A stretch of DNA of 64,000 nt from Terriglobia bacterium. Lineage in GTDB: Bacteria; Acidobacteriota; Terriglobia; Versatilivoradales; Versatilivoraceae. The stretch lies in NCBI GenBank assembly GCA_951813285.1, contig OX638355.1:3677136-3741135 (forward strand), written 5' to 3'. The notes under the pieces were generated by a model that did no database searches, was not told the DNA's origin, and saw only the letters and a program-made list of their open reading frames with translations. Shown one piece after another: positions 9,322 through 16,492 of the stretch (position 1 is the stretch's first letter; each line of letters begins with the position of its first letter). A program made the translations under genes and the position numbers.

Positions 9322-10097
9322 TATTCCGTGGAAGTCTCCCTGGCCCTCAAGCGGCCGAGATGCGATGTCAGAGCCAGCCCGCCGCTGTGCACCACGTTGC
9401 CGCAGACAATAAAGCGATAGCCCTGTTCATAAGCCCTCCCGCACTCCTCCAGGGATTGCAGGGTGATCCCGCTGGCTTTCCCCGAGGGAGCCACCCGGCG
9501 GGGAAAATCGGCAAGGAAGGCCTGAACCTCGGGATGCTCGATCTGGCCAATATGGCCCAGCGCGGCGGAAGTGTCGGTGGGTCCCAAAAACAGGACATCC
9601 ACGCCCGGAACGGCCGCAATGGACTCCAGGTTCTCGATTCCCGGCGCGGTCTCGATCTGGACGACGACCAGTGTTTCCTGGTTGGCCCGGGGGAGATAGT
9701 CGCTCCAGGAAACCCCCTCGAAGAGGGGCCACAGCGGCGAGACGCCTCGGGTGCCCTCCGGTGGGTATTTGCAGTATTCAACGGCCCGCTGCGCCTCCAA
9801 GGCCGAGTTGACCTGGGGCACCATGATCGCGCTGGCCCCGATGTCCAGGGCCTTCTTGATGAGATGGGATTCCAGCGCCGCCACCCGGACCAGCGGGACG
9901 CATGACTTGCGGCGGCAGAGGATGGGGATCCAGCGCACGGCCTCAACTTCATAGGGTCGATGCTCCAGATCGATCCACAGGAAATCGACGCCGGTCTCGA
10001 TGGTGGCCTGGGCCACGATCTCGGAGGCGTCGGCCAGACCGGCGCCCCAGGCGGCCTTCCCCGCCTGCAAGAGCTGCTTGACCCGGTTTTGAAACAT
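9321..10097 (-). CDS. HpcH/HpaI-type class II aldolase
   Basis: Metal-dependent pyruvate aldolase family, 258 residues. The barrel shows GVDFLWIDLEHRPYE, CVPLVRVAALESHLIKKALDIGA, IMVPQVNS, EGTRGVSPLWP, VVVQIETAPGIENLESI and GVDVLFLGPTD; the E of QIET and the D of the last strand region are the expected metal ligands. An AAGGAAC site precedes the ATG. The family normally splits 4-hydroxy-2-oxo-acids to pyruvate (or oxaloacetate-derived products) and an aldehyde. It overlaps the FAH-family gene downstream, supporting a shared pathway. Confidence 0.9.
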   Translation of the reverse strand: MFQNRVKQLLQAGKAAWGAGLADASEIVAQATIETGVDFLWIDLEHRPYEVEAVRWIPILCRRKSCVPLVRVAALESHLIKKALDIGASAIMVPQVNSALEAQRAVEYCKYPPEGTRGVSPLWPLFEGVSWSDYLPRANQETLVVVQIETAPGIENLESIAAVPGVDVLFLGPTDTSAALGHIGQIEHPEVQAFLADFPRRVAPSGKASGITLQSLEECGRAYEQGYRFIVCGNVVHSGGLALTSHLGRLRARETSTE

Positions 10098-10144
10098 GGA
10101 CAGGCGTTCCTTTCGTTAGTTGTTCGGATGGCCCCAGGTCTCCC

Positions 10145-11698
10145 TTAGCCGGGGAGATTATCGGCCCTGGAGGTCCACACGGTCAAATTCTGCAGCTTCT
10201 TGCTTTCTCCGGGCCGCACGAAGAAACTCAACAGGTAGGCCAGGCCGAACAGGAAGATATTCGAAAACACCACGATCCAGAACTTGTCGGGCAGCATCTG
10301 CTGGAATTCGGGCATCAGCCGAGTCCCGGTGGCCGAGTCTGCAAACAGCCAGAGGCAGACCCCTGCAACGGTCACGACGGCAGCGATCAGCGCCGCCCGG
10401 CTGTGGACTCTTTCGGTCAGGAATCCCAGCAGGAAGATGCTCAGCAGCCCCCCGCTGAGGATCGAAAACACCAGGGTCTGCAGATCCATGAGGGTCTGGG
10501 TGCGGGCAAAATGAATGAAAAGCGCCACCGTGATCATGATCCCGCCAAAGGCCACCGAGACCCAGCGGCCGAATTTGAGGTAGTGCCGTTCGTCTTCCAC
10601 CGATTTCTTGAATCGGCGGTAGAAATCATTGGTCAAGGTGGCGGCCGAGGCGTTGATGCCGGAGTCCAGGGTGGACATGGCCGCGGCCAGCAGCCCGGAC
10701 AGGACGAAACCGGCCGCACCGGCCGGGACCTGGGTCAGCACGAAAAAGGGGAAGGCCTGCTCGGAAACCAGGCTTTCCAGCTCCGCGGCAGGGAAGTGCT
10801 TGTAATAAACGTAAAGGACCGTGCCGATGAAAGCGAAATAGAGCCAGACCGGAATGGTCATGACAGTCGACAGGACTAGCCCCAGCTTGGCATCCCGGTC
10901 GGTCCTCATGGCAATGTAGCGTTGGACGGCGTTCTGGTCGGTGCAAAGCAGTTGGAAGAAGATGAACTGGTAGACGATGATGAGCACCCAGACGGTTTGT
11001 TCGTCCCAGGACCAGCCCGTGCTGCCCACCGCGAATTTCCCATCGGCTACCGCTTCGGTCAAGACCTGCGACAGCCCGCCCGGAATGAGACCGAGAGCCA
11101 CAGGAACGCAGATGAGCCCACCGACAATGAGGGCAATACCCTGAAGCAGGTCGGTGTAGATGACGGCTTCCAGGCCGCCGAGAATGGTGTAGGTGGCCAC
11201 CAGGATGCCAAGCACCAGGATCACCCATTCCAGGGGAAAACCGGTCATGGGGCCGAAGGGCAGACAGACGGCATAAAGAATCACGCCGGTGCGAAACATC
11301 TGAAACACCAGAAAGCCCGCCGCGGCGTACAACCGGGCCCAGGTGCCGAAGCGCTGCTCCAGGTACTCATAGGCCGAGCGCACGTGCCCTCGGCGGAAGT
11401 AGGGCATGAACAGGAAATAGGCGACGATGGCCGGGATGAAATAGAGAAAGTGGGCCGGCATGTACCGCCAGTCCTTGGCGAAAGTGAAGCCGGGAATGGC
11501 CAGGAAGGTCATGGAGCTGATGATGGTCGCCATCAGCGAAAATCCGACGATCCAGCCCGGCATGCTGCGATTGGCCAGGAAGTAGGCGTCGGCGGAACGG
11601 TTGCGGCGGGCCGTATAGACGCCGATGGCCACCATGGCGCTCAAGTTGATGCATATGGCCACCAGATCGGGCCATCTCAACAAATGTTCCGAAACCAT
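10145..11698 (-). CDS. Sodium:solute symporter (SSS) family transporter
   Basis: Inner-membrane Na+-coupled uptake carrier, 517 residues, with about 13 hydrophobic segments. Family features are the N-terminal SADAYFLANRSMPGW segment, IISSMTFLAIPGF, TYTILGGLEAVIYTDLLQ and the LSGLLAAAMSTLDSGINASAATLTNDFY region of the Na+ site (about 330-360). It sits between the epimerase and the aldolase on the same strand and probably imports their substrate. The solute is not predictable from sequence. Confidence 0.92.
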   Translation of the reverse strand: MVSEHLLRWPDLVAICINLSAMVAIGVYTARRNRSADAYFLANRSMPGWIVGFSLMATIISSMTFLAIPGFTFAKDWRYMPAHFLYFIPAIVAYFLFMPYFRRGHVRSAYEYLEQRFGTWARLYAAAGFLVFQMFRTGVILYAVCLPFGPMTGFPLEWVILVLGILVATYTILGGLEAVIYTDLLQGIALIVGGLICVPVALGLIPGGLSQVLTEAVADGKFAVGSTGWSWDEQTVWVLIIVYQFIFFQLLCTDQNAVQRYIAMRTDRDAKLGLVLSTVMTIPVWLYFAFIGTVLYVYYKHFPAAELESLVSEQAFPFFVLTQVPAGAAGFVLSGLLAAAMSTLDSGINASAATLTNDFYRRFKKSVEDERHYLKFGRWVSVAFGGIMITVALFIHFARTQTLMDLQTLVFSILSGGLLSIFLLGFLTERVHSRAALIAAVVTVAGVCLWLFADSATGTRLMPEFQQMLPDKFWIVVFSNIFLFGLAYLLSFFVRPGESKKLQNLTVWTSRADNLPG

Positions 11699-12046
11699 GT
11701 CGTCAGATCCGGAGGTTGGGGATGGGTACGATCCCGTTACAGGAACGCCCGAACCTCCATTGGGTTATCGAGTCCTCGGAATCGCCTGTTTCTCAAGCTT
11801 GTCCCGGCCCACAGGCCAAGTCGATGCACAAACCATCACAAGCTGTTCTTTTTCAGCATTGTGGCGTCCCTATTGTGAAGGTCTTGGTAAAACACATGTG
11901 CTGGGCGTTCCCCGGTGAGATGCAGGATTCCAGCCGGCGCGGGGGAGTCATGATGCGGCCACCGCTGCGGCATTATAGGGTTTCTCGGGCCTCGAACCAA
12001 AAAGAATGTGGGGCCGCGGGATTGCCGGCGGCATTGGGGCGCACGT
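11699..12046. other. 348-bp gap without a gene
   Basis: No supportable coding frame. The stretch between symporter and epimerase holds the candidate minus-strand promoter described separately; nothing else was recognised. Confidence 0.5.
11972..12000 (-). promoter_or_regulatory. Candidate sigma-70 promoter for the symporter operon
   Basis: On the minus strand TTGGTT and TATAAT are separated by 17 bp. The -10 is perfect and the -35 matches four of six positions (TTGACA). Transcription would give a leader of roughly 265 bases before the symporter start. Confidence 0.45.
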
Positions 12047-12997
12047 TCAGGGACTGGCGGCTGATTTGAGTCCCATTCTCATGGGGTCTCGAGGATCCAG
12101 CAGGAGGGTGGACTCGGCGGTGACAAAAGCCGACCCCTTGATGGAGGGCACGATGCGACCCCGGTGGAGGCGGACCGTGGCCTCGAACAGACTGCCGATG
12201 ATGCTCTCCTGCCGCCAGGTCCGTCCTTGGCCGAAACGGCCGTCGGCCACCAGGCATGCGACTTTCGCAGAGGTGCCCGTACCACAGGGCGAGCGGTCGT
12301 AAGAACCCCCGGGGCACAGCACAAAGTTCCTGGCGTCGGCGTCGGTGCGCTGCGGTGGAGCGAAGAGTGCGATGTGATCGATCTCCCGCCGGTCCCTGCC
12401 GGTGATTCTCCGTTTGCGAAGCTCTCTCCTGATTTTCCAGGTACAGTCGAGCAAGCGGCCGGTGTTTTCCGGAGACAGCCTCAGGCCGTGGTCTTCGCTC
12501 AGGAAGAACCAGTTGCCTCCCCAGGCCACATCTCCCGTCAAACGGCCGTAACCCTCCAGGTCCAACGCCACCCCCTTGGCCCAACGGAAGCTGGCCACGT
12601 TTTCGATGACCACTTCGCCCGAGGGCTGCAAGCCGGCGGCAATGGCGCCCGCGGGGGTCTCCAGGCGATGGCGCCCCGGCTCGATGCGACCCAGGTGTGC
12701 AAGCGTGGAAACCACTCCGATGGCGCCGTGACCGCACATCCCCAGATAGCCCACGTTATTGAAGAAGATCACTCCGGCGGCGCAGTCGCTCCGGCAGGGT
12801 TCGCAGAGAAGGGCTCCTACCAGCGTATCGGAACCGCGCGGCTCATTCACCACCGCCGAGCGAAAGGGATCGAAACCGTCGCGAAAACGAATCAGTCTTT
12901 CCCCCATGGGACCGCTTCCAAGGTCGGGTCCTCCCTCCACCACCACCCGGGTGGGTTCGCCGGCCGTATGGGAGTCAATGACGCGGATTCGTTTCAT
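12047..12997 (-). CDS. Proline racemase family protein, probable 4-hydroxyproline 2-epimerase type
   Basis: 316-residue member of the proline racemase superfamily. Both catalytic cysteines are present: C88 in MCGHGAIG and C238 in DRSPCGTGTSA. Two cysteines mark racemases/epimerases, whereas trans-3-hydroxyproline dehydratases replace them, so an epimerase acting on 4-hydroxyproline (or proline) is favoured. Other family motifs are IDSHTAGEPTRVV and FFNNVGYLGMCGHG. No hydroxyproline oxidase or deaminase lies nearby, so the pathway assignment is tentative. It opens the minus-strand catabolic group 8.5-13 kb. Confidence 0.85.
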   Translation of the reverse strand: MKRIRVIDSHTAGEPTRVVVEGGPDLGSGPMGERLIRFRDGFDPFRSAVVNEPRGSDTLVGALLCEPCRSDCAAGVIFFNNVGYLGMCGHGAIGVVSTLAHLGRIEPGRHRLETPAGAIAAGLQPSGEVVIENVASFRWAKGVALDLEGYGRLTGDVAWGGNWFFLSEDHGLRLSPENTGRLLDCTWKIRRELRKRRITGRDRREIDHIALFAPPQRTDADARNFVLCPGGSYDRSPCGTGTSAKVACLVADGRFGQGRTWRQESIIGSLFEATVRLHRGRIVPSIKGSAFVTAESTLLLDPRDPMRMGLKSAASP

Positions 12998-13024
12998 GGA
13001 TCGTCTAACATTCAGAACTTACTT

Positions 13025-13161
13025 GAAACAAACGAAAAAAGACAAAAAAAGAGTTATCCACGAAGGGACACGAAGAACGACCAAGGGCCACTAAGGCATT
13101 GAGGTTAACCGCGACGGGGTGCCAAGGTCGCGAAGGAATTGGTCGATTTCCGATTGTTTCA
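13025..13161 (+). repeat. Dispersed repeat, TGAAACAA...TTGTTTCA unit, copy 1
   Basis: Unit begins with TGAAACAA and ends with its inverse TTGTTTCA. Inside are GAGTTATCCACGAAGGG and AACCGCGACGGG-type blocks shared with copies at 44996-45135 (inverted), 51318-51443, 52258-52378 and 52421-52519. Non-coding. Confidence 0.85.
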
Positions 13162-13611
13162 CTCTCGTATGATCCGCACACCAGGGCAGGGGCGACACTT
13201 GTCTGAGATCGACTACCAGGGAAGATTGCTGGCGCCGCCTACGCGGCTCAACTCTCAGAGAGCACGTGGTCCATGGGCTGACGCCCACGGCTAAGTGCTA
13301 CCGCCGCCTTGGCGGCTGTCTGGAACCCCGGGCTAACGCCCGGGAGATAATCATTTAAATAAGCATCCCGCGCCCGAGCAGTGTCTTGCCTTCGGAGAGA
13401 GCGGCGAAGCCGCGGTTGACCCAGGTCTGGGGAGCAAGCCTCTCCTACAGACCTTCCTTATAAAGCGGCGTAGCCGCGCCAGCACTTAGCCCCGGGCGTA
13501 AGCCCGGGGGCGTGTCGCCCCTGCACTGCCCTAGCCGCGAAGGCGGCGACTTAAAAACCGTGTTACAACACCCCACGGCCTCCCCAAGGCCACGCCTGTC
13601 AGGAACTCCCC

Positions 13612-13821
13612 TGTTTCACTCTCGTATGATCCGCACACCAGGGCAGGGGCCGGACTTACCTGAGAATATGCTGCTTTAACCGGCTTTCTTGAGAGCGGCG
13701 AAGCCGCGGCAGCACTTAGCCGTGGGCGTCAGCCCATGGGAAGCGTCGCCTATGGGTGTCGAGCCGCGTAGGCGGCGGCAGCAAATGCCGGTGAGCCCAA
13801 GTGAAGCACAAGCCGACGCAA
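13612..13821 (+). repeat. 210-bp dispersed repeat, copy 1 of 2
   Basis: Matches 52513-52722 in direct orientation with seven mismatches over 210 bases by eye (about 97% identity) and no gap. It begins in TGTTTCACTCTCGTATGATC and includes palindromic GC-rich pieces such as AGCGGCGAAGCCGC and GCCGTGGGCGTCAGCCCATG. Confidence 0.9.
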
Positions 13822-13822
13822 T

Positions 13823-13856
13823 GCTGTTTATCCTGTCTATCCTGTGCATCCATGTT
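13823..13856 (-). repeat. 34-bp dispersed cassette, copy 1
   Basis: Perfect inverted copy of 44532-44565; contains ATCCTGTGCATCCATG. Shorter relatives lie near 55878 and 55999. Confidence 0.85.
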
Positions 13857-13963
13857 CAATAAGCAGAAAACCGGTCTAGCGCGACAGGGTTCTTGTTCCC
13901 GACAGGCCATGAAGATGCGTTGTTTCACTCTCGTATGATCCCCCCCGTGCAGCGCGGCTTGAC

Positions 13964-15484
13964 TTACCTGCGCCGGGAGAGGCGGTGGTTGAGGAGCCAC
14001 AGCACCGTCAACACCGTTCCCCACTGCACCAGGCAGGTCATGACGCTGTAGGGAAGCAGGGGGTTGTGCCATTGATCCGGGGCGTATACCGTGGCCGACA
14101 GCGACAGCCACCACAACAGCAACAGGGAAGCTCCCACCGGGACCACGACCCTCATGGACACATCCCACCATCGACCCAGGGACAGGTCGCCGGAAATGGC
14201 CGGCAGTTCCTCCCCTCGCAGTCGGTCACACCCGTATCGGGTCACGGCAAAGGCGACCAGCGCCCCCGAGATCATCAAGGCCACACCCCAGACGAAGTCC
14301 TGGTTCCCGAAGAAGGACAGGCTGAACGCAGAGGGAATGCCCAGCAGATAGCTGACGACCGACACCAGCAGCACCGCCCTGGACCGGGTCAAGCCGGCAT
14401 CCACCAGCACCCGGGCCTGCAGTTCCAGCATGGCCATGAGCGAGCTGAAGCCCGCCAGCGTAAGTCCCAGGAAAAACAGGATGGAGAGGGGAGTCCCCAA
14501 GGACATGCGGGCGAACAGCTGGGGCATCCAGATCAGGGTCAATCCGGTAGAGGCAGGGCCGCTGGAGCGCAGGATTTCGAGAGTCTCCTGGCGGGACAGG
14601 GCCATCTCCGTCTGCAGGATCGAGAAGACCGTCCCGAAAACGATCAGGGCCGCCAGCAAAGAGACCAGGTTGTTCCCGATGCCGGTCAAAAGGGCGTTCT
14701 TGACGATGGATTGTTGTCGCTGCATATAGGCGGCATAGGTCAAGAAGAGTCCCCAGCCGGCCCCGGTATCCCATGCGTTCTGGCTTAGGGCTTCCAGCCA
14801 GATTCTCGGCTGGAGCAACTGTTCCCAGTCGGGTGTGAACAGATAAGCCACCCCCGCCGAGGAGCCGGGGAGGGTCAGGGCACGGACCAGCGAAATCAGG
14901 ACGATCGCCAGCAGGGTGGGAATCATCCAGCGGTTGAGACGTTCAATGGAGCGGATCCCCCGCCAGATCGCCAGAACGCCCAGAACCAGGACGAGAGCGT
15001 GGAAGAAGGAAGGCCAGGCGGAGGACTGGAAGCGGTTCCAGGTGGAGAAGGCGGCTTCGGTGGACAGCGGTAGTGGCGCTGTGACCATCTGAAACAGGTA
15101 GTAGAGGCACCAACCCACTACCACGGCGTAGTAAAAGGTGATGGCTGCCGAGACAAAGGCGACGAAGCCACCGGTCCAAGTCAGGTTCCGGCCCGCAATG
15201 GCAGCCAGAGCTTCGACCGGACCCTTACGGCTGCGCCGGCCGATGGCGTATTCGGCCACGATCAAGGGGATGCTCCACAGAAACAGGAAGAGCACCCAAC
15301 TGACCAGAAAGGCGCCGGCGCCATGCTCGCCTCCGTTTTGAGCGGCGATGCGGGGGAACCTCCAGATGTTTCCGGTCCCCACGGCCACCCCCAAGACGCT
15401 GAAAAGAAGGCCCCATCGCGTCGAAAATCGTTGGTGAATGCTGCTGTCAGTGGTATCGGGCATGCTCAAGTCGTTCGAAGGCAT
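13964..15484 (-). CDS. Sodium-dependent transporter, neurotransmitter:sodium symporter (NSS/SNF) family
   Basis: Inner-membrane carrier of 506 residues with about 12 hydrophobic segments. The N-terminal signature is strong: WGLLFSVLGVAVGTGNIWRFPRIAAQNGG, where the unwound TM1 forms the Na+ and substrate sites (positions about 24-52). Further family segments are AEYAIGRRSRKGPVEAL and SQNAWDTGAGWGLFLTYAAYM. Bacterial members import amino acids or related amines. An in-frame Met at residue 8 is an alternative start. It follows the DUF1844 gene on the same strand. Confidence 0.93.
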   Translation of the reverse strand: MPSNDLSMPDTTDSSIHQRFSTRWGLLFSVLGVAVGTGNIWRFPRIAAQNGGEHGAGAFLVSWVLFLFLWSIPLIVAEYAIGRRSRKGPVEALAAIAGRNLTWTGGFVAFVSAAITFYYAVVVGWCLYYLFQMVTAPLPLSTEAAFSTWNRFQSSAWPSFFHALVLVLGVLAIWRGIRSIERLNRWMIPTLLAIVLISLVRALTLPGSSAGVAYLFTPDWEQLLQPRIWLEALSQNAWDTGAGWGLFLTYAAYMQRQQSIVKNALLTGIGNNLVSLLAALIVFGTVFSILQTEMALSRQETLEILRSSGPASTGLTLIWMPQLFARMSLGTPLSILFFLGLTLAGFSSLMAMLELQARVLVDAGLTRSRAVLLVSVVSYLLGIPSAFSLSFFGNQDFVWGVALMISGALVAFAVTRYGCDRLRGEELPAISGDLSLGRWWDVSMRVVVPVGASLLLLWWLSLSATVYAPDQWHNPLLPYSVMTCLVQWGTVLTVLWLLNHRLSRRR

Positions 15485-15550
15485 GTTCGATGGAGAGCCA
15501 AGGCAACTCGTCGGGAATGGAAAGCCACGGCTCAGAGGTCTGGGAAGGGA

Positions 15551-15997
15551 TCACAGGGTGACCCTGCGGGAGCTCTGGACAAAACTCATCTTGAGGTCGT
15601 GCAAGCATTGATCCAACAGTTGGCTCTCCTGGGGGTCGAGGTTCCCACGGGTCTTGTCTTTCAGGATATCCAGGATTTTGATGGTTTGCCGCGCCCCCGG
15701 GAGGTTCTTCTCGACCTTTTGGGATGCCGGATTGGGAGCCAGCCCCATCTGGAGCAGGGCGGTGGTGCTGAGGGACACAACCAGGGTGCGGAAGTTCATC
15801 TCAGGTTCCCGGCTCCCCTGGCCGACATCCGGGGATGCGGTGCTGTCGGTCGCCTCGGCCTGGCCCTGGGCGGCGACGGATGGGCTGGAGTGGCCGGCAG
15901 CTCCGCCCGGAGCCTCCTCCACCGAGTCTCGCAACTCCCCGTCCTCGGTGAACTTGCGGCGATCGGCAACCTTGAAGCCACTGTCTCCTTCAGCCAT
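15551..15997 (-). CDS. DUF1844 family protein
   Basis: 148-residue protein of unknown function. The N-terminal half is low-complexity and acidic; the C-terminal DUF1844 domain (about residues 65-148) shows MNFRTLVVSLSTTALLQMGLAP, then NLPGARQTIKILDILKDKTRGNL and LLDQCLHDLKMSFV, all typical of the family. DUF1844 proteins are common in Acidobacteriota and Deltaproteobacteria. A TGTTATACT promoter-like element lies about 40 bp upstream, so it probably has its own promoter. Confidence 0.85.
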   Translation of the reverse strand: MAEGDSGFKVADRRKFTEDGELRDSVEEAPGGAAGHSSPSVAAQGQAEATDSTASPDVGQGSREPEMNFRTLVVSLSTTALLQMGLAPNPASQKVEKNLPGARQTIKILDILKDKTRGNLDPQESQLLDQCLHDLKMSFVQSSRRVTL

Positions 15998-16035
15998 GGG
16001 ACCCCCCGGGTAAGTGGTTCAAATTGAAAGGAAAG

Positions 16036-16044
16036 AGTATAACA
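16036..16044 (-). promoter_or_regulatory. Extended -10 promoter of the DUF1844 gene
   Basis: TGTTATACT on the minus strand fits the extended -10 pattern TG-N-TATAAT with one mismatch, about 40 bp before the ATG. No clear -35. Confidence 0.4.
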
Positions 16045-16211
16045 CGGCACTACCTGAAGCCTTCGAACGCCGTCGCCAACGCGGCACTGCCCGTTGGCAC
16101 AAGTCTTCGCCTGGCGGCTCCACAGTGATCCCTGCGGGAGGGCCATCGAACTGATGAGAAAGCCGGTTCGATGACTCTTCTGCGTGCCGCAGCAACGGCT
16201 GGTATGCTCAC

Positions 16212-16310
16212 CATCGGGCCAGCGTGGCCGACTAGGTACTCTACGATCTCAAACGGCACATCTTGGGAGAGCAGCCCAGAAGTTGACGTATACGGTCTTA
16301 CATTATCGGG
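16212..16310 (-). pseudogene. Remnant of a tyrosine recombinase (phage-type integrase) C-terminus
   Basis: Reading the minus strand gives SGLLSQDVPFEIVEYLVGHAGP, of which LLSQDVPFEIVEYLVGHA resembles the box-II region (LL..DVPLEDVQYLAGHA) of tyrosine recombinases, containing the conserved GH. The expected PRTT..Y catalytic segment that should follow is not readable, and there is no upstream domain, so the gene is decayed. A second such remnant lies at 28107-28224 in the opposite orientation. Confidence 0.55.
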
Positions 16311-16492
16311 GTTTGGGGGCAGCCGGCTTATGGAGAGCTACTCGACACCAGTGTCGTCGCCCCCCTCGTCGTCATCGTTCTCTGGCTCTGCCGGGTCGAT
16401 GCCGCTGAAGTCAACGTGCCATTGCCTCTTCGCCCATTCGAGCAATTTGGTGCGGTGTTCGTTCTTATGAGGTGTCCATTGTGGAGACCCAA

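Larger units (their letters stand above)
12998..13963. other. 966-bp repeat-filled gap without genes
   Basis: No supportable coding frame. The gap carries one full TGAAACAA/TTGTTTCA repeat (13025-13161), shorter GC-rich palindromic pieces such as CCCCGGGC-TAAC-GCCCGGG near 13325 and its like near 13495, the 210-bp repeat (13612-13821), the 34-bp cassette (13823-13856), and another TTTCACTCTCGTATGATC remnant near 13921. Confidence 0.7.
15998..16492. other. 495-bp gap holding a promoter and a recombinase remnant
   Basis: No intact gene. The left part holds the DUF1844 promoter; the middle holds the decayed tyrosine-recombinase fragment at 16212-16310. The rest, up to the ADOP permease stop, shows no recognisable feature. 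Confidence 0.5.

Noticed and set aside
13025-13161. DnaA-box-like GTTATCCACG sites hinting at an origin
   Set aside because: The motif belongs to a dispersed repeat also at 44996, 51318 and 52258; no cluster, no AT-rich unwinding element, no dnaA or gidA nearby.
12998-13963. Possible CRISPR array from repeated motifs
   Set aside because: Repeats are irregular in spacing and length, with no uniform spacers and no cas genes.
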